A stretch of 64,000 nt of DNA, taken from Lepus europaeus. Taxonomy: Eukaryota; Chordata; Mammalia; Lagomorpha; Leporidae. Shown here piece by piece: positions 20,626-32,103 of this stretch. The notes beneath the pieces were generated by a model. That model was not told where the DNA came from. It saw only the letters and a list, made by a program, of their open reading frames with translations, and made no database searches. The DNA lies in contig NC_084840.1 of the NCBI RefSeq assembly GCF_033115175.1, forward strand, positions 77,825,179 through 77,889,178, given 5' to 3'. Every line of letters begins with the position of its first letter. Position 1 is the first letter of the stretch. The position numbers and the translations under genes were made by a program.

Positions 20626-23329
20626 CGTGTGCTTGGGTCCCTGCCCTGAGCCAGGGCCTTGGGCAAATAGACTGGAAGGAGGCAGTTCACTCAGACTGTG
20701 GAAGCAGGGCCCTGGATGTCTCCATAAAATCATAGTGGCTTGCATTTTTTCCTCCACAACTTGTGGGAGAAATCAGCATTTCCTCTTTGGAGAGAGAAAG
20801 GACACCCAACCCCCGAGGCCAATGCATGCTGTATAATCAGTAACAGCTATGGCCTGGGCTGGCCGAGGGTCAAGGTTCCAGTGCCTCTCCCTGTGGTTTT
20901 GCAACCTTGCCGAGCAGCAGCTCAGAGCGGCAGCCAGAACCTTGTGCACAGAGTCTGAATCTGAGCCTGCTGCACGGGTCAGCTCTCCTGTCAACCTACA
21001 GAAAGAGACCGGAGTGGTGTGGGTGCTCGCTCCAAGCTGAAACAGCGGATGAACGGACAGATGAATCATTGCACCTCTTTTCTCATAAAAGACATTGCCA
21101 GAGCAGCTCTTGCCTCCACCTCATGGGCATTTCCAGAACTGTGCCGAGGAGAAGGGAACTGCTCCATGTCAGGGACTACCCCCCTACCTCTCAAAGATCA
21201 TAGCAGCAGGTGGCCCCGCCAACTGCCAACCCCTTCCTCCTGCAGGGACCACTCATACCCATCACCCACTGCACAGGCCGCAGCTATGCACCTGAGCATT
21301 TGGGAGTAGCTGGACACGGAGAGAAGCAACCCCAGCACAGTGTCTTGCTGCTGGACGAGGCCACAAGGATGTGTGGAAAGGGCAGTGTTCTTCCAAAGGA
21401 AGCAAAAACAAACAAATAAACAAAAACAACAACAAAAAAAAAAACAGCTCCATAGGCTCTGAGCAGAACATGTGGAAGGAGTTAACAGAAAAACCACACA
21501 TGAGGCCCTCTCAGGAGAGGCTGAGGTTGCCTGGAGGGCCAAGCAAGGAAAGGAGGGAAGAGGAGGTGGTGAAAATGCAGGCCTGACAGTCAGCCATCCG
21601 TCCAGACAGCCATTTCCTCCCCTCTGAGGCTGCCTGTGGGAAGCCCGATCTGGAGGCTAAACTTGCAGCCCTGTTCCAGAGGGACATCTCCTCCCTCTTT
21701 GCTCCCCCATTCCCACATTCCCCTCCCAACAAAGACCCTTTCTCCAAGGTCAGGGAAGACCCCACCAAAGCAGAGCCCTACAGCCCATGCATCAGAACCT
21801 TGTCATGGTCATTGTTTTAAGTGGTTTGGAAATGAATCCATTCTGGGTTTGTTTTGAGGCCAAGATACATGTTTTTACTTTTCTCTCCCTTTTTGGTGAA
21901 CATGTTATGACTGGTTTTAGAGCCTGGCTTATAGGAGAGTAGGGGGTGGAGAGTGTGTCCTGGGATCCTGGCAAGGGGAGCTACAATCTAAAGCAAGGAG
22001 CTCTGACATGTGCCCTGCCAAAGGCAAGGCCTATCAGGCACAGAGTCCCAACAGCAGTGACAGGAAGGAGAAAAGAACTGCTTGGGAAGTAGGTAAGGGT
22101 TAGTTCGGTGATGAGTCGGTGAGACAGGGGAGACTCGCAAATTCTTACTATGTGTTCTAGACAATGCTCTGAGCACAGGTAGCATTTCATCTGCTCCCAG
22201 CGGACTGTTTCTCCTTTGCTTGGGAAAATGAAAAGGTAGAATTTAGATCCCAGCCTTCCAAGCACACCAGGACAAAACAAACTCTGTATGAGTATCCTCA
22301 TCCACTTCTACGATTGGTGGTAGTCTCACTACCCTGGCTCTCACAGGCTGAAGGCAAGAGCAGGCAGGGCTTGCACCGCCAAGGGAGCTGCACTGCCACC
22401 AGTGCATTCCACAGTGACCACAGCCTGGGAGAGGCCGAGGACACAGCTCCAGACTAAACAGGAGATGGGAAAACACTCGTTCTGAAGAACAGCTATTTTT
22501 ACATCCTTCTTCCCAGAATTCCAACGTGCTAAGATATGATTTAATGCAAAAAGAAACAAAATAAAGGATGGAAAGGAGACCACCCATTAAAGAAAATGAT
22601 TCATCTTGTCAACACACTTCTAGGGCAGTATGTTACCTGGATGGCAGAGGGTTAAAAGAATGCAGATTTGAGGGTGTAGACCTAGGAAATCAGTCCAGGA
22701 GCGGGGGACCTAGAGCTCTACACATTCAGTCAATACTCAGCTGACACTTCTGCTCCACTGCTTAGGGATCAAGTGCTGAGATACAGAGATGGTTAAATGC
22801 TAGAGAGGTTGACAGCTTTGTAGAGGTACTTAAGATGAAGAGCCAGCAGTCAGAGTTACCCCCTGCCAAGTGGCATCTGAAAGAGACCACATGAGAGCCA
22901 TTGCCAGATGCCTATGCTGAATGAATGGGTGGAATTTGGACCCACTCATTTGAGCTCCACTCTCTTGGCTTTTTTTTCTACCAAGATTCAGTTGTTACTC
23001 CAGGCCTCAGCAGGAGGACAGTGGAAGGTTCTAGTCTCCAGGCACCAAGATCACCTTGCAGCCTGTATCTTGCCCACTTTCCTCTGAGACAGACACCAGC
23101 CAGGTCTTTTTCAGCCAGTGCCTGGAAATCAAAGTTTACATAGGCTCCCCTACCACCCCCCCAAAATTCTCCTAAACAGGCTAGGGGCCCACTGAAATGA
23201 CAAACCCAACAATAGACAAAGAAAGGGAGTCAGAGAAGGAAAGAGACTTGTCTAAGATCATCCAGCCAAGGTAATAGCCAAGCCTAACAAAAATCAGCAG
23301 CATCGTGAAATGCAAGCTTCTACCATTTT
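20626..23329. other. unique intergenic sequence, no gene seen
   Basis: 2.7 kb of moderately GC-rich DNA. Several overlapping frames of 60-114 codons occur on both strands without a recognisable domain. An A-rich stretch at 21408-21445 separates them. A weak L2/MIR-like segment may lie at about 22720-22800. Confidence 0.35.
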
Positions 23330-23454
23330 GTATTTTCTGCAGTATTGAAATCTGATATGGTAAAAAGGCACAACACTTCAGTAATGTAGAATGAATAAAT
23401 TCTTTGAGACCTACTGTATAGCATAGTGACTGTAGTTAATAAAACTCTATTGTA

Positions 23455-23759
23455 GGGGCCAGCGCTGTGGTACAGTGGGTTAAAGCCCCAGCCTGCAGCA
23501 CTGGCATCCCAAATGGGCACCAGTTCGAGTCCCAGCTGCTCTACTTCTGATCCAGCTCTCTGCTATGGCCTGGGCAAGCAGTAGAAGATGGCCCAAGTCC
23601 TTGACACCTTGTGGCAGACCTGGAAGAAGCACCTGGCTCCTGGCTTCAGATCGGCTCAGCTCTGGCCATTGCAGCCATTTGAGGAATGAACCAGTAGATG
23701 GAAGACCTCTATCTCTCTCTGTAACTGTCTTTCAAATCAATAAAATAAATCTCTTAAAA
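23455..23759 (+). mobile_element. CSINE (older), target site duplicated
   Basis: 'ggggccagcgctgtggtacag' head, 'agttcgagtcc' B box, 'tctctgctatggcctgggc' body. The direct repeat aaaactctattgta (23441-23454 and 23760-23773) comes from the old L1. Confidence 0.93.
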
Positions 23760-23844
23760 AAAACTCTATTGTATACTTGAAATTTGCTAAGAGAGAAGAT
23801 TTTAAATATTCTGATTACAAAGAAAAAAAACTCACAGCTAGGGA

Positions 23845-24165
23845 AGGCATTTGATATAGCAGCTGAGCTATCGTTTGGTATATCTACATCCTATATCAGA
23901 GTGCCTAGGTTCAAGTCCTGGCTCTGTTCCCAATTCCAGCTTCCTGCTTATGAGCCCTCTGTGAGGCAGCAATGATAATGTCTCAAGTAGCTGGGTTTTT
24001 ACCACCCTTGTGGGAGAAATAGATCAACCTCCCCACTCCTGACTTCAGCCTGGTCTAGCCCTGGCTGTTGCATGCACTTGGGGAATGAACCAACAAATGG
24101 GAGAATTCTGTCAGTCTCTCTCACTCTGTCTGCCTCTCGAATAGATTAAATAAATAAAGAATTTC
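23845..24165 (+). mobile_element. old tRNA-derived SINE copy
   Basis: Diverged subfamily with 'tatatcagagtgcctaggtt', 'ccagcttcctgcttatgagc', 'cctggctgttgcatgcactt' and an AT-rich tail 'gattaaataaataaag'. Confidence 0.75.
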
Positions 24166-24300
24166 TTCAAAAACCCACAACTATGTGAGTTGATGGATAC
24201 ATTAGCTTGATTGTGGTGGTCATTTCACAGTGTATGCCTATATCAAAGCACCACATTGTACATCTTGAAAAAATAAAATTTAGCATTTAAGTTGCTTTAA

Positions 24301-25100
24301 TATTTTGAGAGCAGAAAATGGTCTTAGAAACATTTCTCATTCCTCCCCTTGGTGTTTCAGGTAAGGAGGCAATTCTTCCTCCAGCTCAGTAATGACTCGA
24401 CGACTGGCAATCTAGCTCTACCTCAGACCGGTGTTTCCTTCAGTGTCTCCAGAGGTATGGGGGTTATTCAGGGTTGCGGGAAGCAAAGGGCCTCTGGACA
24501 ACACCCTGCTTGGCCCAGGCCTCAACCAGCTTGGCAAGCCCTAGACACTCCTTCCTACCAGGCCAGATCTGGCTCCCACAGGTCACTTGGTGCAGCACCA
24601 GGCTGGCGCGTCAGTGCCCTCATGTGGTCAGATGTCTAAATGCCAGGCTTGGTGCACAAAATTCTGGCCCCGCCACTTCCAGAGCTTGGCCTCTACCTGC
24701 ACTAAAAACTATGCAACAAGACCAATAATGTTAAGGAAACTGGTGTATCAGAAACGCAAGTCACCATAAATTTCTGGATGACCAGTGGCTGAACAGTTTG
24801 GGATGAGCCCCTGACTCTCATTCATGAAAACTAAAGGCATGCAGAAGATACCAAATTTAAAAGAGCTTAATGGTGACATTAAAAAGCTGGTCTCAGGAAT
24901 TAGTAATTCGTTTCGGTGATTAGCAGTGATGGAACCCTAGAAGGACCACTTCCCCAGGGAATTCTCAGGGCAGCCCATCTTAGGGATGGATGCTATAACA
25001 GGTAGGACACTTGGCATCATCATACGATCCAGGAACTATAGGAACAATGTCTGGGGCCTATGACATTTTCAGGGGCTCATGAAAATGTCTTTACTTCCAC
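24301..25100. other. unique intergenic sequence, no gene seen
   Basis: A 96-codon frame at 24349 shows no domain and no splice context. No repeats recognised. Confidence 0.4.
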
Positions 25101-25394
25101 TTTTTTCTTTTAAGATCGATTTATTTATTTGAAAGTCAGAGCTACACAGAGAGAGGAGAGGCAGAGAGAGAGACAGAGGTCTTCCATCTGCTAGTTTACT
25201 CCCCAAAGCCAGGAGCCAGTAGCTTCTTCCAGGTCTCCCATATGGGTGCAGGGGCCCAAGGCCCTGAGCCATCTTCCACTGCTTTCCCAGGCCACAGCAG
25301 AGAGCTGGATTGGAAGTGGAGCAGCTGGGACTAGAACTGGCACCCATATGGGATGCCGGCACTGCAGGCAACAGCTTTACACAGTGCCGGCCCC
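25101..25394 (-). mobile_element. CSINE (older) with a small internal deletion
   Basis: Reversed copy: 'aagatcgatttatttatttg' to the head complement 'acacagtgccggccc'. After 'ctccccaaa' it jumps to 'gccaggagccag', so about 30 bp of the usual middle is missing. A degenerate target repeat of the 'acttccattcctttt' type flanks it. Confidence 0.85.
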
Positions 25395-25964
25395 TACTTC
25401 CATTCCTTTTAAAATCAGAAGGAAATAATGAACACTTCACCAGGAATCTAGCCTGCATTATGTTTATCTTTGAACTAACACATTCATAAAATAGAACTTT
25501 TAATTTGTTTTTTTTCTTCTCTGAAAGAAAGCAAAATGTACCTAGGTCAAGCCCCACTGTGTCCTAATGAGGCTCTGAAGACACTGTGCCTCCAGAAAGC
25601 TCTTATTAAAGTAAACGTTTGTTTCCAGAGATAAGGAACAAAATGCACCGTTCTCTTCATGCCAGTGGTTTATCAGTTCTCTGAGACAGAACAGCTCCAG
25701 GATGGTGAGGTCATCAAAGAACAGCCCAGGAAAGGGAGAGAAGGCCCTGAGAGAAAGACGCTCAGAGAGCAAGAGGAAGAGGAAGGAGGGGCATGCCATC
25801 TACACAGAAGCAATAAGGAGAAAGGGAGCCAGGAACACTGGGACTCCTCTCCACACATCATGTGGAATGTAGTCCTGTGCAAATGGTTTGATCTCTCAGA
25901 CCTCATCTGTAAAACAATAGGCATTCATTTCAGGCATGGAAAGCCAAGACACTGTGGCAAAAAA
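25395..25964. other. unique sequence with a MIR-like scrap
   Basis: 'gatctctcagacctcatctg' at about 25880-25915 resembles the MIR segment 'cctcagtttcctcatctgta'. The 102-codon frame spanning 25659-25967 is very charged (Glu/Lys/Arg runs from GA-rich DNA) and has no domain. Confidence 0.4.
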
Positions 25965-25965
25965 T

Positions 25966-26533
25966 GACCTACATGAAGGATCTCTGTGAGTGAGATCCTG
26001 GTGGAAAGAAGGGGCCATCAAAGAAGGAGGTACTTTCTCTGAAGGGAGGAGAGAACTTCCACTTTGATTATGGCCTTGTCTAAATAAGGTCAGAGTGTGT
26101 GCACTCAAGAGCCTTCCATAGCTTTGCCAGCTCATGATAAGAGCCTCAGGTGATTACTGACGCCATAAATAAGAGTGTCAATTGTTAAATCAACAACAGG
26201 AGTCACTGTGCACTTGCTCCCCATCTAGGACCTCTGTCCTTCATGTGTTGTACTATGAGAATTAACAGTAAAACTAGTCTTCAAACAGTACTTTATACTT
26301 TGTGTGTCTGTGGGTGCAAACTGTTGTAATCTTTACTTAGTATAGAGTTGATCTTCTGTATATAAAGAATATTAAAAATGAATCTTAATGAAGAATGGGA
26401 TGGGAGAAGGAGTAGGAGGTGGGATGGTTTGGAAGTGGGAGGGTGGGTTTGGGGGGAAGAACCGCTGTAACCCAAAAGTTTTACTTTCAAAACATATTTA
26501 TTAAATAAAAGCTTTCTATAAAAAAAAAAAAAC
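25966..26533 (+). mobile_element. rabbit L1 3' UTR tail (5'-truncated)
   Basis: Same block order as the other L1 tails in this window: 'gatctctgtgagtgagatcc', 'cttccatagctttgccag', 'actgacgccataaataagag', 'ttctgtatataaag', a G-rich 'gggagaaggagtaggaggtg' block, then 'ttattaaataaaagc' and poly(A). Truncated far inside the 3' UTR, so no coding part remains. Confidence 0.85.
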
Positions 26534-27008
26534 TAGAAAAACACAGTAAGCACTCAAGAAATGGCAGCTGTCCTTAAAATATCATGGCTATAATTTCCTA
26601 AGTAGACACTAAGCTATGATGTGGCCATCAGAAGAGCCCCATGTGAAAGCAGGATTGCAGGTAGCAGCACCACAGAGTTCAAAAGGTGAAGTTTCTGCCA
26701 TTTTGTCTCTGGCTCTGCTGGCTCTCTGGCTTCAGACAAAATACTACAACACCTTTGGCCCTCTGGGCACTCTGGGTGCATCATAAGAGCCAGAGCTTTG
26801 TGCCAGAGCACCCTGCTTCCCCTTAGCTAGAAGTTTAGAATCCCAAAGGGCAGCTAAAATTGTGCTGACCATGGGAAAGTGTTGACCTGTGTTGACTGAC
26901 ATATAGACCATAAGGCTATTTCTGAAGAGAAATTTAGGTACGGTTCCCTTATCCAATAAGTAAGCACAGATCAGTTACTATTAGCCGTGGCTAAACTTAA
27001 CATTCCAA
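26534..27008. other. unique intergenic sequence, no gene seen
   Basis: Lies between two L1 tails. Nothing recognised. Confidence 0.4.
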
Positions 27009-27022
27009 ATTTCAAGCGCTGT

Positions 27023-27260
27023 AGTATTTTTTCACTTTGTGTTGCTATGTGAGGGCAAACTGTTGAAATCTTTATATATACTAAACTGATTTTCTGTATA
27101 TAAAGAGAATTGAAAATGAATCTTGATGTGAATGGAAGGGGAGAGCGAGTGGGAAAGGAGAGGGTTGCGGGTGGGAGGAAAGTTATGGGGGGGGGAGGAA
27201 GCCATTGTAATCCATAAGCTGTACTTTGGAAATTTATATTCATTAAATTAAAAAAAAGTT
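27023..27260 (+). mobile_element. rabbit L1 tail, target site duplicated
   Basis: Short 5'-truncated tail from 'ttcactttgtgttgctatg' through 'ctgtatataaagagaattg', the G-rich block and 'aatttatattcattaaatt'. It is flanked by a near repeat (tttcaagcgctgta at 27009-27022, ttttaagcgctgta at 27261-27274). Confidence 0.85.
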
Positions 27261-27560
27261 TTTTAAGCGCTGTAAAACCTTTACTCATTGACCTCAGAAA
27301 TGCCATTGCTGAGTCATTGCCCTTGGGCCCCTTGCATCTCCACAGGGCTTCACTTGCTGTTCACAGCAAGGCACCCCCTACAGCTGTATCATAGCACAGT
27401 CTCTGGCAAGGAAATGACAGCTGAAAACTTATGGAGATGCTCAGATTCTTGCTCTGTGAAGAGGGCATGCAAGAGCCAGTGCAATCGGAAAACTGATGGG
27501 GACATGCAGAACTCCCTCCCACACAGCTCAGGGAGCCAGGGCCTGTGAAAATGACTGTTC

Positions 27561-27708
27561 ATCTTACCCTCACTCAGCAAACACACTTTGCAGCCCCTTC
27601 TCTGAGCCAGTCCTTGAGCGGGGCATGGGGATTCTGGGTGATGGCCTCTACTCTCAAGGTGCTTATGATTTAGGGACCTTCACAGTCACATTAATAAATT
27701 ATCAGAAT
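27561..27708. other. possible L2/MIR-related segment
   Basis: 'tcagcaaacacactttgcag', 'tgagccagtccttgagcggg' and 'tctactctcaaggtgcttat' recall ancient mammalian-wide repeats whose ends carry 'lowest-common' motifs of this kind. Weak. Confidence 0.3.
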
Positions 27709-28545
27709 CAGAGTGGGCATTTGGCACAGCAGTTATAATACTACTTGGGCTCCCCACACCCCATATCAGGGTACCTGGGTCCAAGTCCCAGTTCTACTCC
27801 CAACTTCAGCATCTTGCTAATGCACACCCTGGAAGGCAGAGGTGTTAGTTCGAGTAGTTGTGATGTAGACAGGCATACAGAATAAATTGATTAGGTTTGT
27901 GAGCTCAAAGGCCATGCCTTCACCATGCCCCTGTGTGACCTCATGCCCCATCTGACCACACTTGTGTGCCCACCTGCCAATAAGGCTAATTAACCACTTC
28001 CCTTTGGAAGTGGATTAAAGGCCTGGGACACAGTGGGCCTGGCCCTTTTTTGGCCTCCTTTTGCCCTTTTGTGCCATTATGGACCCTTGATACCCTGCAC
28101 CTTTGGGGCACATGGCCTTCGGGCCACCCACTCCATACTTTCTGGCCTGATTGCTCCTCCATATGGCTGGCTCCTGGCACTTAGTATGAATCCAGATTTC
28201 CCTTCTTTCTTAGATAGGACCTTCACTCTCCTATGCATTTCTCTCACTACATGAAAAGTTTAAAAACTTATCATGCTGCCTGGCATATTTGTGCCAGTAT
28301 TCAGAATTCTTCTCTGAATATGAGGCAAGAGCCCACACAGCTTATTAATTTTGAATTATTAATAAGCAAATTGGTAACAGTTGGATCCCTGCTATCCATG
28401 TGGGAGATGTGGATTGAGATCTTATTTCTGGCTTTGGCCTGACCCAACCTCACTGTTGCAGCCATTTGGGGAGTGAACTAGCACATAGGGGATCTCTCTC
28501 TCTCTCTTTCTCTCTCTCCCATTCAAACAAATTTTATTTTAAAAA
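27709..28545 (+). mobile_element. old SINE, interrupted by an LTR-like insertion
   Basis: The left part (27709-27860) has 'catatcagggtacctgggtc' and 'cttgctaatgcacaccctgg'. The right part (28380-28545) resumes exactly where the family should continue, 'gttggatccctgctatccat', then 'ttgcagccatttggggagtg' and a CT tract. The 519-bp interruption is described separately. Confidence 0.8.
27861..28379. mobile_element. solo LTR-like element, 519 bp, 4-bp target repeat
   Basis: Begins TG (tgatgtagacagg) and ends CA (ggtaaca). It is bounded by a 4-bp direct repeat gttg (27857-27860 and 28380-28383) inside an older SINE. These are the hallmarks of an integrated LTR left after recombination between two LTRs. 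A 4-bp duplication is typical of class I (gammaretrovirus-like) elements. An AATAAA occurs near the left end. A perfect 10-bp inverted repeat, gcttattaat/attaataagc, lies at 28340-28349 and 28358-28367. No internal viral genes are present. Strand is uncertain. Confidence 0.6.
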
Positions 28546-28819
28546 TGATTTAAAAATCATTAGAATCAAGCATAAGTAGAAATATTACAGAATTAAAAGC
28601 AAAGAGCTCTGGGTACAATTATAAGCAACACATGTGGAAACCCAAAAAGGAAATGATTCTTCAGCCCAGGCAGAAACTAAGGAGAGTTCACAAGGGTCAT
28701 AAATGAGCTAAGCCTTGAAAGATGAAAAGGATTTTCTGCACACTAACCTGCTCCTTCCTGGACTGCAGGGATGGGCATTGTCTTAGTCAGTTCTGGCTAC
28801 CATAAAAAAGCATCATAAC

Positions 28820-29141
28820 CGGCTGGTGCCGCGGCTTACTAGGCTAATCCTCCGCCTAGCGCCAGCACACCGGGTTCTAGTCCCAGTCAGGGCGCCGGAT
28901 TCTGTCCTGGTTGCCCCTCTTCCAGGCCAGCTCTCTGCTGTGGCCCGGGAGTGCAGTGAAGGATGGCCCAAGTGCTTGGGCCCTGTACCCACATGGGAGA
29001 CCAGGAGAAGCACCTGGCTCTTGCCTTCGGATCAGCTTGGTGCGCCGGCTGCGGCGGCCACTGGGGGGTGAACCAATGGAAAAGGAAGACCTTTCTCTCT
29101 GTCTCTCTCTCTCTCTCACTGTGCACTCTGCCTGTCAAAAA
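28820..29141 (+). mobile_element. CSINE (young), target site duplicated
   Basis: 'cggctggtgccgcggcttac' head (slightly shortened by loss of a few bases near 28858), 'ggttctagtcc' B box, A tail of 18. The repeat aaaagcatcataac recurs at 28806-28819 and 29151-29164. Confidence 0.93.
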
Positions 29142-29189
29142 AAAAAAAAAAAAAGCATCATAACTCACTTGGCTTAAACAACAGACATT

Positions 29190-29518
29190 GGCCGGCGCCA
29201 TGGCTCACTGGGCTAATCCTCCACCTGCGGCGCCGGCACACCGGGTTCTAGTCCCGGTTGGGGCACTGGATTCTGTCCCAGTTGCTCCTCCAGTCCAGCT
29301 CTCTGCTGTGGCCCGGGAGTGCAGTGGAAGATGGCCCAAGTCCTTGGGCCCTGCACCTGCATGGGAGACCAGGAGAAGCACCTGGCTCCTGGCTTCGGAT
29401 CAGTGCGGTGCGCCGGCCGCAGCGGCCATGGGGGTGTGAACCAACAGCAAAGGAAGACCTTTCTCTCTTTCTCTCTCTCTCACTATCCACTCTGCCTGTT
29501 AAAACAACAACAACAACA
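29190..29518 (+). mobile_element. CSINE (young), target site duplicated
   Basis: 'ggccggcgccatggctcact' head, 'ggttctagtcc' B box, then an (ACA)n-type tail at 29503-29523. The target repeat is aacagacatt (29180-29189, and again after the tail). It is in the same orientation as the SINE 50 bp upstream. Confidence 0.92.
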
Positions 29519-29860
29519 ACAAAAAACAGACATTTATTTTCTCACAGTTCTAGAGACTAGAAGTCCAAGGCTAAGGTGCCAGCATGGTTGGATTCTAGGT
29601 GAGATCTCTCTCTTTCTGGTTGCAGAGAATCAGTCATCTTCTGCCTGTGTCCTCATATAGTTTCATCTCTCAGACAGAAATCCAGATACCTCTTCCTCTC
29701 TTTTTGTGGACACCAGTTCTGTTGGATCAGGATCACCTTTAAGATTTCACTCAATCTCAATCATCTCCTTAAAGGCCCCATCTCCAAACACAATCACATG
29801 GGTAGTTAGGGCTTCAAATATGAATGGGGCACAGGGAAGAACAAAATTCAGTCTATGGCC

Positions 29861-31085
29861 ATGCCAGGTAGAAGCTTGAAAAGAGAAAAGGCCAAGGAGA
29901 AAAGAGTCAAAAGGATGTGGTCATGGCCAAGTCAGAGAGAGCTGCCAAAAGATATGTGAAAGCCAGGGATGGAGCCTCTTAAATCAAAGGAAAAGGCTTG
30001 AGGTTACATGGTCATCTCCCTTTCTATATGACTGACCTTGATTCTAACACTGACTCAGATCATATTGCCTCTTGCCCTATTCTTGTCCTCACCATACACT
30101 CATTCTGGAAAGCATGGAGTAGTGTTGAGAAAGAACAAAGAGAAAAATTATTACACTGGAGGTCCCTGGAAAACCTAGCACTCCCCGAGTCTAGGAGTTC
30201 AGGGACTCTCTGCTGTACCGTGTGCCTCTCAAGACCAGGACAGTATCCACAGGGTGGCAACTCGGAGGTTTGGAAAGACCCATGGAAAATTGTGCAAAGC
30301 CAAGGCTAAGAACCACTGCCTTCTCACAAAATAAGCTGAAGGGGCACTGGAATGAATGATGAAGGAGCTGCACAGAAACTGCTTCTCTACACCCTTGAAT
30401 GAATAGGCCAGGGAACTCCTGGTACCCATCATCCATCATCTATCATGCCCTGAAGCTGCCTAAGCCCTCTCCTGACAACTCCTAAAGCTGCTAACAATTA
30501 CTGCTACGTGAGCAATGCATAAAATCCCTTCTTTCATCTGTTGCCCACCTGGAAATCTCTGCAGCATAAAACAAGTTGGCTCTGGTGGTTGTTTTTGTAT
30601 TTTTTTTCCTTTAATGAGAATTGGAAATTTTGAGTCATCTTTTTTGCAAATTAGACTGTGGAGATTGCATTCTTCTGAAATGATTTAGTCATGGAATTTA
30701 AGTTAGAGGTGTCCAGAAATAAACAAATGAGGAATCTTTATTGATTGCGTTTACTAAACTGTGTCTAGCATGATATTACTCTAGGAGTAGGAGGATTATC
30801 AGAAAGAGAGAAAGAGAGATCAAGGGAAGGAAAGGTTGCTAGGATCTACTTACTATCTATTCTTCCTTAATAAGAGAAACCATATATTATTTGGAATGGC
30901 AATATGTACAAACAAAAACAAACAAAACATGTAAACGAGGCCCACCCCATTTGTTCCAGCTCCTTCCTTTTACTTTCTACCTGGCATATGAGCGTGATGA
31001 CTGGAGCTGTAATAAACATCATGGTACCATGAGGGAAAGATTAAGAAAATTGTAAAAACACTGGCTTTGGCATATCTGAGCTTCT
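29861..31085. other. unique intergenic sequence, no gene seen
   Basis: A 103-codon frame at 29998-30309 has no recognisable domain. No repeat recognised. Confidence 0.4.
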
Positions 31086-31086
31086 A

Positions 31087-31308
31087 CACCAAGTGTTGGT
31101 AAACTATGGCACATGAACTAAATCTGGCCCAGCACCTGTTTTTGTAATAAACTTCAATTGGAAAATAGTTTCATACTTGCTCATTTGCCTGAGGCTCATT
31201 TTGCCCTACAGTAGAGAGTGGAATAGTTGCAACTGAGATCATATGGTCCACAAAGCTGTAAATATTTACTATCTCCCCATCACAGAAAAAATTTCTCAAC
31301 CTATGATC
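31087..31308 (+). mobile_element. non-autonomous hAT-type DNA transposon fossil
   Basis: 'gtgttggtaaactatggcac', 'aaatctggcccagcacctgt', 'tttttgtaataaacttcaat', 'ctgtaaatatttactatctc' and 'aaaaatttctcaacc' follow the order of a common eutherian hAT MITE whose ends read 'cagtggttggcaaac'. The family name cannot be fixed by eye. Confidence 0.6.
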
Positions 31309-31733
31309 AACCACAAGGAGCAATTGCCTACCTCAAGACTTATGTAAAACATTCAATAATCATGTGTTTAAGACATGAGAGTTTCTGTGTTTAATGTAAA
31401 GTATCTGTCTAATTAACAAAATATATCCAAAGCACTTAGGGTTTACACAACTATGGGAGCAGAGCATGGAAGCTATGGGGAAATTATAAAAGCTTCCATC
31501 TCCAATTCAATCCATTTGAATAAGGTACACAACCATTCAGCTGGACATAGCTCCCACATAAACCCAGGAGGCTCCATTCACACCATAGTCTAAGTAAAAC
31601 TCTGCAATGCACAGCCTAGAGAGCTGTACTAACAGCCCCTGGCCCTGCCTTCATCTTGCAATCCACTCATTCAGTCAGGGCATGTGGATGACCTCTATTC
31701 AAATGCTGTGGAAGGAAATGAACTGATTATAAA

Positions 31734-32103
31734 TATGCTATGAACTAAATTATGTCCACACTATCTCCAATTCATAGCCTTGGCACCAAGTGTGTCTGTA
31801 TTTGGAGATGGGGTCTTTAAGGATGTAGTTATGAATTAGGTCATAAGGATGGGGCCCTAAACCAAATGAGACTGTTGTCCTCATAAGAAGAGTTAGAGAC
31901 ACTAAGGATGCATGAACACAGGGAAAGGCCATAAGGATACAATAAAAACAAAGGCTACCCCTTTTAAGCCTATGAGTGGTACCAACCCAATGATACCCTG
32001 ATCTCGGCCTTGCAACCTTCTGAACTGCAAGACAATAAATGTGTGTTGTTTAAGCCACCCAGAGAGGGGCACTTTGTTATGGCAGCCCAAGCAAACTAAT
32101 ATG
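31734..32103 (+). mobile_element. MLT1-type MaLR LTR, near full length
   Basis: Sense-strand MLT1: 'tatgaactaaattatgtcc', 'tgtatttggagatggggtct', 'gtcctcataagaagagttag', 'cctgatctcggccttgcaac', 'acaataaatgtgtgttgttt' with its poly(A) signal, and the end 'gcccaagcaaactaatatg'. Confidence 0.85.

Larger units (their letters stand above)
23330..24300 (+). mobile_element. ancient L1M 3' end, split by two SINEs
   Basis: Three pieces restore the remembered old-L1 3' UTR order. They are 'gtagaatgaataaattcttt...gtgactgtagttaataa' (to 23454), 'ctattgtatacttgaaattt...attttaaatattctga' (23760-23844), and 'ctatgtgagttgatggatac...attgtacatcttg' (24180-24300). Confidence 0.75.
28779..29860 (-). mobile_element. 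MLT1-type MaLR LTR, split by two CSINEs
   Basis: Reversed MLT1 landmarks run through three pieces. They are 'tgtcttagtcagttctggct' (28779), 'actcacttggcttaaacaac' (about 29163), and from 29521 'tttattttctcacagttctaga', 'gtggacaccagttctgttgg', 'ccttaaaggccccatctcca' and 'ttagggcttcaaatatgaat', ending 'ttcagtctatggcc'. Confidence 0.8.
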
